The position numbers were made by a program, and so were the translations under genes. A stretch of DNA of 64,000 nucleotides from Massariosphaeria phaeospora (taxonomy: Eukaryota > Ascomycota > Dothideomycetes > Pleosporales): contig JAADJZ010000029.1 in the NCBI GenBank assembly GCA_011032825.1, forward strand, positions 514,538 through 578,537. Direction: 5' to 3'. The notes beneath the pieces were generated by a model that saw only the letters and a list, made by a program, of their open reading frames with translations, did not search any database and was not told the origin of the DNA. How positions within the stretch are numbered: position 1 is the stretch's first letter; each line of letters starts with the position of its first letter. This document shows positions 11,400 through 23,999 of the stretch, one piece after another.

Positions 11400-14300
11400 A
11401 GTTTCTATGTATTTTCGCTGTCTAGGTAGCTTAACTATTTGACTAAGTATTTTTCCTAGTTATCTACAACTTAGTGTGCGATAATCTTTTTAACTTTAAA
11501 TTTGTTTTTTTTTTTAGTTTTATAGCGAAAAGTTCGCTAGAGTAGCGTTTGTAAGTTAGCTAGTTCTAACAAGAATATGTAAAATACTAAGTAGATCTTT
11601 GCGTCTTTAAGCAAGTCTAGTTTGTAATTAACTAGGCTTTGCTATTTTGATATTAAAAATAGTTTAACTTTAACGTTGTCTAGACTTTTGCTTAGTTGTT
11701 TTGTACGCAAATTCTTTGTAAAGAAATAAACTCTATTCTTTCTCTTTAGCTAAAGTGCTATTTTTTGTTTTTAGTTAACATATAAAATGCTTTAGCGTTG
11801 CGCTATTTTAAGTTTACTTTGTAGTAACTTATGTATTTCTTTAAGTTCCTCTACTATTCTTATAACAGTTTTAGCTTTCGCGCTAAAAAATGTTTTTTTA
11901 AAGAAATGTAAGTGCTTTTTGTAATTCGCGTAGTAAAGTGTTTGTTTTATAAACTTAGACAATTTGTTGTTATACGCTAACTATGCTATTAGTAAAAGCT
12001 TTACTTAATTAGTTTGTTGTTTATTGCTGTATATCCTTAGATATGTCTTTATAGTTTAATTTGTTTTTTTTATTTATTCGTTTATTTGTAGATAATACGC
12101 TGTTGATAGCTTGCGTTTCGTTTTAATTGCAGCTAACAGAGTTGTTTAATAGTTTAATGTAAAGAGCTTGTTTTTGTTACTAATAATTAATTTGAGTATT
12201 TTATAGTATTAGATAAGTTGATTTAAAAGAATAAATTCTAGTTGTTGCATAGTGTACGTATTCTTAAAAGGTACTATTTCTTCGTACTTAGTAAATTAGT
12301 TGACTATAACTATAATAGCGTTGTAAGCTATTTTTATAGCAAGATTCTTTAACAAGAGTAGTTCTATTACGAAATCTATAGAGATATTAGTCTAAAGCTT
12401 ATCTAGTAGCTTTAGAGCCTGCATTTTTTCGTATTGTACGTAGGTACTATATTTGTTTTTCTAATAGTCTACACATTTTTTAACAGTTGTAGTAACTTTG
12501 TTCTTTATTCTGCTAAACTTGTAGTTTTGCTTAATAAGTTTTATTATTCGTGTTATTCTAAAGTAACTGTAAACTAGGTCGTTGTAATGTTGTTATATAA
12601 TTGCTTTCTGCAATTCTTTTAAAACTATAATTGCGATTTTTAAAAGCACGTTTAGCGTCTTAGCTAGTTTTAGTAATTTGTTTTAGTTAACTTTAAGTAT
12701 CGCGGTGTTAATAATTTCTTTTGTTCTAGCAATATTATGTTGTTAGCTAAAAGCGTTAGCTTTGCCGTTATCTTTTTCTAGTATGTACACGATTTTGAAC
12801 TTGTACTAGCCTAGCATTTCTAACTATCTAACTTGTTTTCGGTTAAGTACTTTAGTAGTTGTAAAATTAACTAAGTTCTTGTAATCCGTAAATATTGTAA
12901 GTTTTAAGTAGCTTTTTGCGTATACTTTTTAATACTGTAAGTATGCAACAATAGCTAGCAGCTCTTTGTTGTGCACGTTGTATTGTTTTTTAAGTTTTAA
13001 AAACTTGCGTAAGTAGTAAGCAATAGAGTGCTATTTGCTTTTGTGCAATTAACTAGCACATTCTTCTAGCGCAAAATCTAATGCGTTGGTTTTAAAGCGT
13101 AAAAGTTGTTTTACTTAAAATATTTAAAAGCATAGTAAACTAATGCTTGTGTTCTTAAGCTGTTAGAAAGCTTTTTTTACTTCTTTGCTTTATGCAAAAG
13201 CTATGTTTTTTCGCGTAAGCTTTGTTAAAAGTATAGCAATTTTTAGGTAATCTTTAATAAACTGTTAGTTAAAGTTTAGAAACTCTAAGAAGAATTGTAT
13301 TTTCTTAACGTTCTTAAGTTGTAGCTATTTTTTAACTACTTTAATCTTTTTTTCGCTTATGCGTACTTCGTTCGCTTTTACTACGTATTTTAAAAATGCA
13401 ACTTTATGCTTGTAGAATTCGCACTTCTTTAGTTTAAGTTAAAAGTTAAACTAGTTAAAGCACTTTAGTACTGTTTTAACATGTTTAACATAGTTTTTTT
13501 AAGTTTTAGAATAAATAAAGATGTCGTTTAGGTAAGCGACAACAAAGATATCTAAGTATATTCTTAACACGTTGTTAATAAGCTTTTAAAAAGTTGCTAA
13601 GGCATTTGTAAGCTTAAATAGCATAATAGTATATTTATAATATTTGTATCTCGTTTAAAACGCTGTTTTCTATTCTTTACTTTTCTTAATTTTAATAAAG
13701 TAGTAACTATTTTGTAGGTTAAGCGCTGTAAAGACTTTTGCGTAAAATAATTAATTTCGTAATTCTATAATATTTAGTAGAGAGTATTGATTTTTAACTG
13801 TAATGTTGTTGAGCTTGCAATAGTTAACGCATAGTCGTAGTACGCTGTTTTTCTTTAGTACAAAAATAATTAGGTATTTTGCAAGTAACTGTAATAGTCG
13901 TATGTAACTTTTTTTAAAGTTATTTTTAATATAATCGCGAAGTGTGCTTAACTCTTTTTCTAATAGTCTGTAAATTAAGCTAAAAGTTAGTTGCTTTTTT
14001 TTCTATAAAACGATTTTGTGGTTTTAAAGTTTATGTTCTAGTAATGCTTCTGCATCTACTACTTTTTAAAAGAAATATTTAAACTTTTTGTACTCGTAGG
14101 GTATTCTTAAAAGTGCGCTAATTTTTTTCTTTACTCTAACTTATTAATTTAAAAGCTTTAAGTTAGTATTTGTTAAGTTAGACTTTTGTGTTTTAAAGCT
14201 ATTCTTTGTTAATGCAATTACGTTAATTGTTTTTTTATTTGCTATTAAACTTTGCCGATGCGTAGGTATAGTGTTAGAAGCGCTAGTTCTACAACACTCT

Positions 14301-16300
14301 AGCAAAAGCGTATTCTTTCTTTAGTTAATCTAAAGATTGTGCTTTTTTAACTAAAAAAGTTTTAAAATAATGTCGTAGATAGCTAGTCTAAAAACGTCGA
14401 AAGCTAACTTTTTTTAATGTTGTTTAATGTGCAATAGTACGTTACTTATTTTGTGTATAACTACTAGTTGCGCTTGTATAAACTATTTGTTAGCACTAGC
14501 AAGTAAATAAAGCTGTTGTTTCTTTAGTAAGTGTAAACTAGCTACAAACACTGCTTAAGTAGAAACAAAGTTATTCTATGCTTCTATGTCGATTAAAGCT
14601 TTTATCAAGTAACTATTAAGCTTTACTAAAAGCTTAATTTGTTTTGCTAGGTTAATTACGTTAATTTGTCTAACTTCAAAGTTAAACGTTGCTAGCCTAA
14701 AAAAGAGTTCGTACTAAATTTGTTAGTTTTTTTGAAAGTCTAATGTTGTGCGCAGTTAGAGTGTAAGTAGGTTTGCTACTAAGCTTAAATGCAGTTGCTA
14801 TTTACAAGCATTCGCATTGCAAGTAGTTCTACTAGGTTTTTTTTTTAAAAAAGTGCAGTATGTTGCATTTGTTTTATAGGTAGTATTCGCAAGTGTTGTT
14901 TTTGCAATTAAACTACTTTTAAGAGCAGAATTAGCTTTTTTTCTTAGAGAACTATTCTGTGCCTTGTTTGTTAAAGTAATAAGTTAAATAGTAATTGTAA
15001 AAGCATACTGTCTATAACATTTTTGCGTGTTCTAGGTTTTAGTAGTTTAAGTAGTACTATAGTTTGTAGAAGTTCGCGTTGTTGCGTTTTTTTCTAAAGC
15101 ATTGTTAAGATTCTTTTGTAGCTTTATCGTGCTAGTGTTTCTTAGTAGCTAATTTGTTTAGATCTAAAAGTAGAATGTTTTCTTTAAAGCGTTTTGTTTT
15201 CTTAAGCTTTTAATAAATTCTTTGTTTGTTTTTCTTTGTAAGCTCTTGTTCGAGCTCGTTAAGATAATGCCAAATCGAATTCTCGTAGATTGAAATCTAT
15301 AGCTGTTTGTTGAATAACTCGTATTTCTCGTTTGTTAATTCGAAGTAGTTACATATTAACTTTCTTTTAGCTAAACCTACTTCTTTAGGTAACTATTCTT
15401 TCTAATTCTTAACATTTATAAAGGTAATTACTTTTTATTTTTTATTAATACTACTCGTAGTATTAAACAGTACGTTTAACTATTAAACGACTTTGTTCTT
15501 TTAGTAACAGTTGCTAGAAATGTAGCCTAGTTTGCTACAATTATAGCAAGTTCTTGTTTTCTTGCTATACTTTAATTGTTTGTTAATTAGTTTGCTTTTG
15601 TTAAAGTTGTTAAGGTGCATAAGTTTGTATTTTTGAGCTAAGTTGTATATGCTTATTAAGCGTAGGTGTTGCGTTTGTACTTAGCACTAACTAGTGTTAA
15701 ATATATAACTCTTGTTGCTCTTTAGTACGTAGAACCTTGCTTTAGCTTGCGTTTTAATTGCGAGTTCGTACAACTTATTATCAAAGCAGATTAATTTTTT
15801 AATTAAATTGCTTAAAGTGTTTGTAGCTGCTTTAGAGCGCATTAGTTTTACTTTAACATTGTTTTTTAGCTTTTGCTTGTACATGCGCATAAGTGCCTTG
15901 TTGTTCTAGTTAGTTTAGATAAAGTACTGTTAAAACAAGTTAGCGTAGTTTTTAGCTAACTTAGTCTAGCGCATTTGTTAAATAGTTTTTTTTGCAATTG
16001 CAAGCTTGTTAGCAATTGCGTAAAATTGTTGCAGCTTGTTTTTAAATACAGCGCGATTTTTGAACATACGTGTAATTATGTTTTTATTGTTATTACTATC
16101 TAAGTACTTCTTTAAGTAAAGTTAAACTTACTTAAAAGCTATTTTTTTTATGTAAAAAGCTATTAGAGATGCCTTGTTAATGTCGTTAACTTAGTTATTT
16201 TCGAACTTGAAAAAAAAGTTGAACTAGAGTAACTAGTTCTTTAGCTTCAAGCGATTTCTATAGTAAAAGTTAAGCTTTGCTACTTTCGTACCGCTAGTGC
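11400..16300 (-). pseudogene. Gypsy family A gag-pol (decayed)
   Basis: Minus strand. Gag-like sequence at about 15690-16250 (one open stretch at 15687-15890). Reverse transcriptase at about 13200-13800, including VVAYLNDIFIYSK near 13520-13560, where the catalytic YLDD has become YLND. RNase H follows at about 12900-13100 and integrase at about 11800-12600. Stops are numerous. The order gag-RT-RNase H-integrase is that of Ty3/Gypsy. No intact enzyme remains. Confidence 0.78.
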
Positions 16301-16354
16301 AAGTATAAAGAAAACTAGTTATTAAAGTATTATTTATTTTAAAAGTCTTTAATA

Positions 16355-16784
16355 TGTAAAGGCTAAGCGGACTTGAAAAAGTCGTTTATTAAGCTTAGGT
16401 TAGTTCTTGAGAAATAAGTAAGTTTAATAGACTAAAGAAAGTTGTATAGCGTTTAATACTAAAGTAGTAGCAAGCTTTGTTTTGCAAAAAGTATAGAAGT
16501 TAAAGTAAAAGTTAACTTTTAGATTGTAAAATTAAAGACAATAGCTGTAAAAGTGCGTTGTTTCTTTAGGTTTATATACTAGAAAGTGTTTTTGCTTATT
16601 CTTAAGCGCTTGCTACTAAGCAGTGCTTATTGCTAAGCGCTTACTATTAAGCGCGCTTATTCTTAAGCGCTTACTAATAAGCGGTTACGTAACTAAAGTT
16701 TAGTTAGCTTACTATGTAACTTTATTAGTAGCTTATAACCTAAGCGTGTTGCGCTAAGCCTAGTTGTAATACTAGATTGTAACA
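16355..16784 (-). repeat. 5' LTR of Gypsy family A element
   Basis: 430 bp from TGTAAAGGCTAAGCG to GATTGTAACA, directly followed by the ACGCG duplication. As pol is on the minus strand, this is the 5' LTR. Confidence 0.92.
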
Positions 16785-16789
16785 ACGCG

Positions 16790-17466
16790 TACAGCTGCTG
16801 CGTACGCCTTTGCTTGCGAAAATTAAATAGCTAAGTTTCTAGCGTAGATAACGTTAACTAGATTAAGCGTAGCAAATTGAAGTGTTATTACTTAGTAGTA
16901 AGTACATTAAAGTTCTATAGCTATTGAAAGTAGCTACAAAGCGCTTCGAAAGCAGAGGTAACACTAGAAAATTTAGTGCGCTACATAACGTTATTTCTAC
17001 TTTTGAGTACGTACTTAGCACTTACGAGCAGATTGCGCAGCAATACGAAAGCGTTAATTACAACGAGAAAAACTTGCTAGAGAACTATCTAGCTATTAAT
17101 ATATACGCAGCATAGCAAAAGCTTTAAAAGTACTAAAAGAAATTTAATAACTCGCTAGCGTACTACGCTGCTACGATACTGCACCTAAATACAAAGTTTT
17201 ACTATTAAAACTTATAAGCAGATTAACCTACGTAGATTGCTTTATTAAATGCTACTTTTCAAGCGCTATGAAAAGAGTACAAGCCGAAGAAAACTCTAGA
17301 TTTAAAACGCTTGCATAAGAAAGTTAAAGTATTGAATATACAAGCAAGCATTAATTTCTTTACAAATCTAGTACAAGGCAAAGCAGTTGCTAATAGCAGT
17401 AACGAGTTTAAGCTTTGAAAACAAAAGCTTTATTTTCTATCGAATTACTTCTATTTAATTAACTCG
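16790..17466 (+). pseudogene. hAT transposase, middle fragment
   Basis: Continues the gene cut at 10360. Frame includes an open stretch of 63 codons (16924-17115) with ATKRFESRGNTRKFSALHNV and ..STYEQIAQQYESV, then YAATILHLNTKFYY, typical of the region before the hAT dimerisation domain. It ends at the TTTGC target of the next Gypsy insertion (17467-17471). Confidence 0.75.
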
Positions 17467-17471
17467 TTTGC

Positions 17472-17759
17472 TGAAAGGGGATCGCCTAGGAAGGCAGGTT
17501 CTAGATAAAGAATGTAATGAATTCGATAGAGTCTATCTACAGCGCGGACAAGAGAGCTCTATATACCTTATAGTTAGTCAGCCTCCGGAGCACCTGCGGA
17601 GCGCTCTCGGAGGCTATGTGAAAACCCAATACCGCAGGGCCTTCGTTAACCGGAAACCAGCGAGGCCCTCCTAGGTATCGTCGGAGCTGTTACGTACAGC
17701 GTCAATAGCTACTAAGGTCCTACGACCGAAGCAATCTATAGGGCTTTCAGCCCATTACA
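17472..17759 (-). repeat. 3' LTR of Gypsy family B element
   Basis: 288 bp, from TGAAAGGGGATCGCC to GCCCATTACA. Equal in length to 23148-23435 and 61886-62173. Confidence 0.95.
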
Positions 17760-17799
17760 TAAGCTCCCTCTCTAATCTGTAGCAATTTACTTACTCCGT

Positions 17800-20700
17800 C
17801 GGCGTTCTAGCGTCCTTTCTAAAGGCGTGCCGTCTCGAAAGTCTTTTGGCAATTTTCCATCGGCGTCCCGGTAGGCCGCCGAAAATTCTTGCCAGGTAGA
17901 TAAAGCTTCTGTGTCTTCGAGTTCTAGCGCTGGTTCCCATGTAGGCTGGTCATAGCCAGTCCATTTGACCTAATATTCCAGCCTCCGGCCTTTTTCGACT
18001 TTCTTCCAGCGCTCGCCCGTAATGCGCTCGACTAGCTATTCTTGCTCGCCTTCTATGGTGACGCTCCCCGGGCGCCAATCGGACACTGTCTAGCCCTCCA
18101 AAGAATTGTCTGCCGCGAGTCTAAGCCTATCCATTAGAAATGTTGGATTTATCTCAGGAGGTGTGTCTAAAACTACGTTGCCTAGAGACTTAACTTGTAA
18201 GACTGTATATTTGCCATTTTTCCAGTCTAGTTTCTTGCTCGGGCGCCTATTAGAGATGTGTTTTCCGTATTGCAACCACACTTTATCTCCTACTCGGAGC
18301 AGCGGCGCCTCTTTTCTGTGTCGATTTGCTTGTTTTTTCTGCTCCTGTTGGGCCTCCGCCATAGCGGCTTGCGCGAAGTCGATGACCTTCTTTATCTTTT
18401 TAGCCATTTCCACTGCGCTCCGCTGAGGGTCCAAGGTTGTCTAGTGAAGCGTATCCGCCCTCTCCTCTGCTCGAAGCTGGATTGAGTCCATCTCGTAACC
18501 ATGCTGGAGAAAGAAAGGGCTTACTTTTGTCGACACTGCCTCTCGTCCCCGGATTGCGATTTGTACAATAGGGCATAGCCGCGCCTAGTTCTTCTAGTCC
18601 CAATTCACAAACGGCCTTAAGACAGTCTCGATTGTTGAATTTGCCCTTTTTGTAGCTCTGTCGGTTTCCGAGTAGAAAGCTGTAGATAGCCGCCTTACGA
18701 TCCCAAGCTCTCTGCAGAGCGTTTTCTAGAATTCACTTACGAATTGTGCCCTTCGGTCGGAGACGATAGCGTCAGGGAGCTAGTAGTAGGCTACTACTCT
18801 CTCGATAAATACCTTTGCTACGGTTGCTGCGTCAATTTTCGCCATAGGGATCAAGATTATATCCTTGCTCAATCGGTTTGTAATAACTAGTAGATTCGTG
18901 CACCCCTCGCTCTCCGGCAGGTTAGTAATAAAGTCCATAGAGAGTTCTTTCCAGATCCTGTCCGGAACGGGGAGCGGGCGGAGAAAACCACTTTTTATCT
19001 TCCGCCATAGTTTCGCTCGTCCACATGCATCGCAGTTGGCAATGTACTGTCAAATGTCCGAGCTCATTCCTGGCCAGAAGAAATCTCTCTTGAGGATATT
19101 GTAGGTGTTCTCCCTGCTAGGGTGCTCTGCGATGGGCGGGTCGTGGGCTCCGGAGATCAATCTAGTGCGCAGTTGATACGTTTTCGGCACCCATCTCCTT
19201 CCCCGATAGAGGAGCGCGTCGTTTTCAACAGCGCAATTCGCTAAGGACGCCTTCAATTGAAGGCCCGAGGGAAACTTCCTACGGGTACTTCTTTCAGTTT
19301 GGCTCTCTTTTACGGCCTCCAAGGCCTCCTGGTACAAATCGTCTTCTCGGACTCCTCTATCTCAAAGTTCATCTAAAGACAGCTCCTCCGCATTATCCTT
19401 AGAATTGTCCTCCGTGCTAGCATCTTTTTCCCGTCCAGCAGCATTCCGTCTAGGACCCGCAGCATCCTGCCCCTCAGAGCCTGCACTTTCGATCTAAGAA
19501 GGAACATCCTGCCCCGGAGCTTCCGCCACATCTGCCCTGTAGAAGGCATCGAGCCTACCAGCGAGTACATTTGGCGTTGGTATTGGGGTGCTATAGAGCG
19601 GGAACGCGCGGATCACGCCCGAAGTCTCTTCCGTGATGTCATCCTCGTTTGACACACCGGTCGGTTTGAGGAGTTGGAATTTACGGCTTTTCAGCCGAAC
19701 ATCGTTCTAGTCTTGGAGGAGATCCTGCTCCTTCCGTGAGAGAGCGTCTGCCCTTCTATTAGCCGCCCTAAGGCGGTACACAAACTCCAGGTTGTGTTTG
19801 AAGAGAATGTTCGCTTAGCGGACATGTCGCTTTGTTAGTAACCTTGCTGTAGTGAAGTACAGGAGGTTCTTGTGATCAGTGTAAACCGTAATCTTCGGCA
19901 CCGCTTTAAGCTCCGCTTTTCATTCAGTAATGCATTTAATCACTGCTAATAATTCCTTGTCGTGAATAGTGTAGTTGGACTCCGCAGGTAACATTTTGGC
20001 AGAGTAGTAGGCCACTGCCTGCCACAAGTTGTCCTTTGCTTTCTAGAAGAGCGCTCCTTCGGTAGCCATCCCCGAAGCGTCCGCTTCAATAGCGGTCTCC
20101 AAATCGGGGTCAAAATAGGCCAATGACGGCCCAGATATGAACTCTTTCTTGAGCGTGTCAAACGCTTCTTGTTGTTCGGGCCCCCAACGGAATTCGACGC
20201 CTTTTCCCGTTAACTCTGTCAGTAGAGAGACGATTGTAGAAAAGGCGCGAATGAACTGCTGGTAAAAGTTTGCAAAACCAACGAAGCTCCGCACTCCTTT
20301 AACTAAGGCCGGAGCCTCCCATTCGAAAATCGCGCGGACCTTTTCTAGATCCATGCTGATTCCCTTGCCTACCTCGATAATAAAACCGAGGTATTTAGTT
20401 TTGGTTACTTCAAACTCGCATTTCTTAATATCGAGTTGTAACCCCGCTTTTTTTAACTTGTCAACAACCTCCTTAACACGTCGCCGGTGGTCTTTTCAGG
20501 AACCTCCGGAGTAGATAAGTACATCATCCAAGTATGCGGAAGCGTCAACGTCAATGTGATTACGCAGAGTGTAGTTAATAAACCGCTGGAACGTACTCGG
20601 GGCGTTAGCAAGGCCGAATGGGCAAACTATCCATTCGTACAATTCAAATCTTGTACGGAAAGCCGTTTTCCACTCGTCTCCTTTAGCAATCCGGACTTTG

Positions 20701-21700
20701 TGAAAGGCCTAGATGACGTCCAGCTTAGTAAACCATTTGGCCTAGCTAATCTAATTCAGGGTCTCGTGAATTAAAGGCAGCGGGTATCGGTTTTTTTTCG
20801 TGATAGCGTTGAGCGCCCGATAGTCTACGCAAAAGCGTAGCCTCTTACCGGGTTTCTTTGCAAACAACACCAGCGCTCCGGCCTAAGAGCGACTTACCCT
20901 AATAAACCCGCGATCTAAATGCGCGGTAAGCTGCTTCTGCAAGACTAACAGTTCGTCTTTAGACATGTTATACAAAGGTCCCCATGGGACCTCTGCTTCC
21001 TTCCCGTCCTTTCCGATCAGTTCGATGCCGTGGTCTATTAGGCTTCGGTGAGGAGATAATTTGTTGGCCTCAGACTGCATGAACGCTGTATACTGATCTT
21101 TCATCCAGTTAGGCAGCGTCAGGCGTGGGTCGACTACTACCTTAGTCTGGAGAGCTTTCTAGATGTCCGCCATAGACGCGGCGAAGATTTTAACGCTAGA
21201 GTTTTTCCTCTTAGACTGCCGCATCATCATTCCGAACGCGGCCGCGGACACCTGCTGGGGCTCCTGTCTAGGCTTTCTTCCTTCCTAGCTCCGCACGCGT
21301 GTTCCGGTTGAATGGATGAAGATCGATTTCTTCGCCAGAGCTAGCGTTACCTGGCTCCCGTCCATCCATGGGCGCCCTAGGATGATATCGTATTAGTCAT
21401 CCTTAGTTATAACGTACGCTCAAACTGTTTGTTCGTGCCCGTCTAGGTCCATTGTGAACTAGGCAGCTTCCGTAACCTTAACGACTTGTTCGCCAATGCC
21501 TACTACAGGCCTTTCTTTTATCGAAATACGCAGGAGACGGTTCTTTTTACAAAACTTTTCGCTAACAAGACTATAGGTAGTGCACCCGGAGTCGAGCATT
21601 GCTAAAGCGAAAATAGATTAATTAATAATTGCATGTACTGTAAGTGGTTTCCCGTCCGGCCAGCGCCAGCAGAACTTCGAAAACTCATCCAATAAAGAAA
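17800..21700 (-). pseudogene. Gypsy family B pol: protease, RT, RNase H, integrase, chromodomain
   Basis: Minus strand, in order. Protease with a MLDSGCTTYSLV aspartic site (about 21590). Reverse transcriptase with [21 protein letters not shown] and an intact [11 protein letters not shown] catalytic motif (about 20500-20700). RNase H with WGPEQQEAFDTLKKEF and EADASGMATEGALF (20043-20354). Integrase zinc-binding domain with H..H and CDAC (19050-19337, continuing to 19020), and the DFITNLPES catalytic start. Then the C-terminal VGDKVWLQYGKHI (18090-18434) and a chromodomain-like LEY.VKWTGYDQPTWEP (about 17940-18000). Frame is interrupted by scattered TAG/TGA codons, so the copy is inactive but recently so. 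Confidence 0.88.
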
Positions 21701-21748
21701 CCGTGTCCTTTTTCCACCACTCCTGACCGCGCTTTTGGTCAGGAGTGT

Positions 21749-23014
21749 CTAGTTTTCCGAGTCCTCGGACTCGGAGACCTCCTCAACCTTTGCTGTCGTC
21801 TTAACTAGTTCAGGGGTCGCTTTTCGGGTTGTAGCAGGCTTCTTCGGGGCCGCGAGCTCACATTTATTAGACATGTAAGTTGCTGAACCACATCGGAAGC
21901 AGAGGTAATTCTCTCGTCGTCTCGTCATCTCTGCGTTGTCTGCCCATTTGGCCCGCTTCTTCTCCTTGTTGTCAGTGGCCGCGCGGACTGCCCAGGTAGC
22001 GGCCTTGGTCGCTGGCTCCCAGTCCATAGCCTCCGTGTCGCTCATCGATTGATTTGGTACTGTCCGCCACTGGTTGTTTGCCTTCGCGCGGTTCAGGTTT
22101 TCCTCAATCTGGGTGACCCGTTCCATTAGGTCCTGGAGTCGCCATGCTGGGGGGACGATAACGCTAACCATCTTATCCTGTAGATCGGCGCGAAGCCCTG
22201 CTTCGTACCGGTTCTTCAATGTAGCTACGTCGCCTGTCATTTTTGCGTCGTACGCGAGGCGCATGAATTCCTCATTGTACCCTTGAAGGGACATCTTCTT
22301 CTGCCTGAGAGCGAAGAGTTGGTTGAGCGCTTTCTGCGCTCGCATGTGGTCCTGGTAGTGCCCGTCAAAGTACTCCCAGAACTCCTTTGCCGTTCCGTTA
22401 CGGTGTTCCTGATACCAGGCGAGTCCAGTAGTGGCCGCTTGCCCTGTTAGGCGGTTGTAGATGTAGCCGCATAAGTTCCCAATCAGATCCCCGTCATTGA
22501 GCATCTTGTCCTCTACCTGGACCTTAAACCGTCCGTAGTCTGACCTTGTTCCGTCGAACTGGGCTGGGTCAGGCATCTTGTTGCGCTTTGTAATTGGCGT
22601 AGAGGCTCTCAGGATACTAAGGGGAGTCGGCGGTGTTGCTAGCGTAGCCCTCTTTTCCTCCTAGAGGATCCGAACCTGATTTTGCAGTGTTTCGATGAGT
22701 GCCTGAGCTCTCGCACTCTCGTCATTAACTGGCCGCTTAGAATTCGAAGGTCCTGCGAGGACTGGCTCCGCTGCCAGTAGCTGATCGTTTGTCACCCTTC
22801 CGGGTGGTCCTATTACGGGTTCTGTGACGAATATCTTCATATATGTGGCTTCCGCCGCATTGAGACGGATCTCTCGAGTTTCCACATCGAGTCCGTCGTT
22901 GTTCATTAGCTCTCGTAGAGCTTCCTTAATTGCTTCGCCGCTCCGGCCTTCGCTTTCTAGCCTGCGGGCTTCCACAACCAGCATCCGGATATACTCATCC
23001 TGGGTGCCGTCCAT
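21749..23014 (-). pseudogene. Gypsy family B gag (nearly intact)
   Basis: Two open stretches, 22661-23014 (117 codons) and 21749-22576 (275 codons), joined by a short gap with stop codons. The second begins with PDPAQFDGTRSDYGRFKVQ and contains the retrotransposon gag core (WYQEHRNGTAKEFWEYFDGHY). It ends with a zinc knuckle written CFRCGSATYMSNKC (about 21870-21910) in which the usual histidine is replaced, and an acidic tail. It forms the virus-like particle in this family. Start uncertain; the upstream part has a coiled, charged composition. Confidence 0.82.
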
Positions 23015-23147
23015 CGTAGCGATTTGGTTCCGAAAACCTTCTTCGCTGCGTCTTGGGGTTTCTCAGAGGTTGCCTTCAACTTCCGAAAGTGTCGTACCCC
23101 TTAAAGATCTCACGACCTTCACTGCGTAGGGATTGATCGAATTCAAA

Positions 23148-23435
23148 TAAAAGGGGATCGCCTAGGAAGGCAGGTTCCAGATAAAGAATGTAATGAATTC
23201 GATAGAGTCTATCTACAGCGCGGACAAGAGAGCTCTATATACCTTATAGTTAGTCAGCCTCCGGAGCACCTGCGGAGCGCTCTCGAAAGCTATGTAGAGA
23301 CCCAATACCGCAGGGCCTTCGTTAACCGGAAACCAGCGGGGCCCTTCTGGGTATCGTCGGAGCTGTTACGTACAGCGTTAATAGCCACCAAGGTCCTACG
23401 ACCAAGGCAATCCATAGGGCTTTCAGCCTATTACA
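23148..23435 (-). repeat. 5' LTR of Gypsy family B element
   Basis: 288 bp, from TAAAAGGGGATCGCC to GCCTATTACA, followed by the TTTGC duplication. It is the 5' LTR because gag and pol read leftwards from it. Confidence 0.95.
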
Positions 23436-23440
23436 TTTGC

Positions 23441-23665
23441 TTATTGAATAGGCATGAAGCAGCTTTATTCTAACCTTAGCAGGCTAGCTATTAACGTACT
23501 ATTAATTCTAGTATCTAGCTGTAAATGTAAGCGTATGTTTAGCAAGATTAGCAATTTTCTAGAGCCAAAGCGTAGAGCTTTGTTGCTTTAATTACTTGCG
23601 GCAATTTACTATGTACGATGCTAGCTTAGAGCTAGCTTCAAAAATAAAACTACAACTTCGCTTAC
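23441..23665 (+). pseudogene. hAT transposase, C-terminal dimerisation domain fragment
   Basis: Resumes the frame left at 17466. Reads as YWIGMKQLYSNLSRLAINVL, then KCKRMFSKISNFLEPKRRAL, the hallmark of the hAT C-terminal dimerisation domain (normally W..n...yP.L...A...L..p.ss...ER.FS). Several residues have changed in the direction expected for C-to-T decay. After it come about 50 bases and the Copia element at 23716. Confidence 0.85.
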
Positions 23666-23715
23666 TAAAGAAGCAATTGATTAATTGTATAGTATATAAG
23701 ACTAGAGTAATAGCG

Positions 23716-23879
23716 TGTTGCAGTAAGTGCAAGCAGTGCGTAGAAAATTAAGAATTAAACTAAAGTTGTATTATCTAGAAGCTACAGAATTTGTAGGTGC
23801 AAAAGCATAAACAGCGCTAGTTCTAGATAAGCGTAGTACTTTTATTTATTTTATAAAGTAAAAGCTATAAGCTGTAACA
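23716..23879 (-). repeat. 3' LTR of Copia copy 2
   Basis: 164 bp, from TGTTGCAGTAAGTGC to AAGCTGTAACA. Near-identical to 29230-29393. Confidence 0.93.
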
Positions 23880-23999
23880 CACTCTCTAGCTAGCGTAAAC
23901 TTAAAAGCAAAAAGTTAACGATAGCTAATTAGTATTAGTGCATATAAAAAGTGTTGAGGTTGTTTTAATTAGCCTGTCGTAGGCTCTTTAGGCGCTTAG

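Larger units (their letters stand above)
10366..16784 (-). mobile_element. Ty3/Gypsy retrotransposon, family A, complete (6419 bp)
   Basis: LTRs at both ends, TG..CA termini and a perfect 5-bp target duplication ACGCG (10361-10365 and 16785-16789). Polyprotein on the minus strand, heavily RIP-decayed. It splits a hAT transposase gene. Near its 3' LTR is an extra reading frame in the opposite direction (10879-11304). Confidence 0.93.
17472..23435 (-). mobile_element. Ty3/Gypsy chromovirus, family B, complete and only mildly mutated (5964 bp)
   Basis: Two 288-bp LTRs, TG..CA-type ends and a 5-bp duplication TTTGC (17467-17471 and 23436-23440). GC content is far above the surroundings, and long stretches of gag and pol are still open. 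The LTRs differ from each other at about 17 positions by hand count, all transitions. A strongly decayed copy of the same family starts at 61886. Confidence 0.95.

Noticed and set aside
15687..15890. Stand-alone 67-codon gene on the minus strand
   Set aside because: A surviving open piece of the decayed gag of Gypsy family A.
17468..17674. 68-codon ORF on the + strand, and its copy at 61750-61995
   Set aside because: Both lie over the LTR of Gypsy family B, in the direction opposite to the element; no domain.
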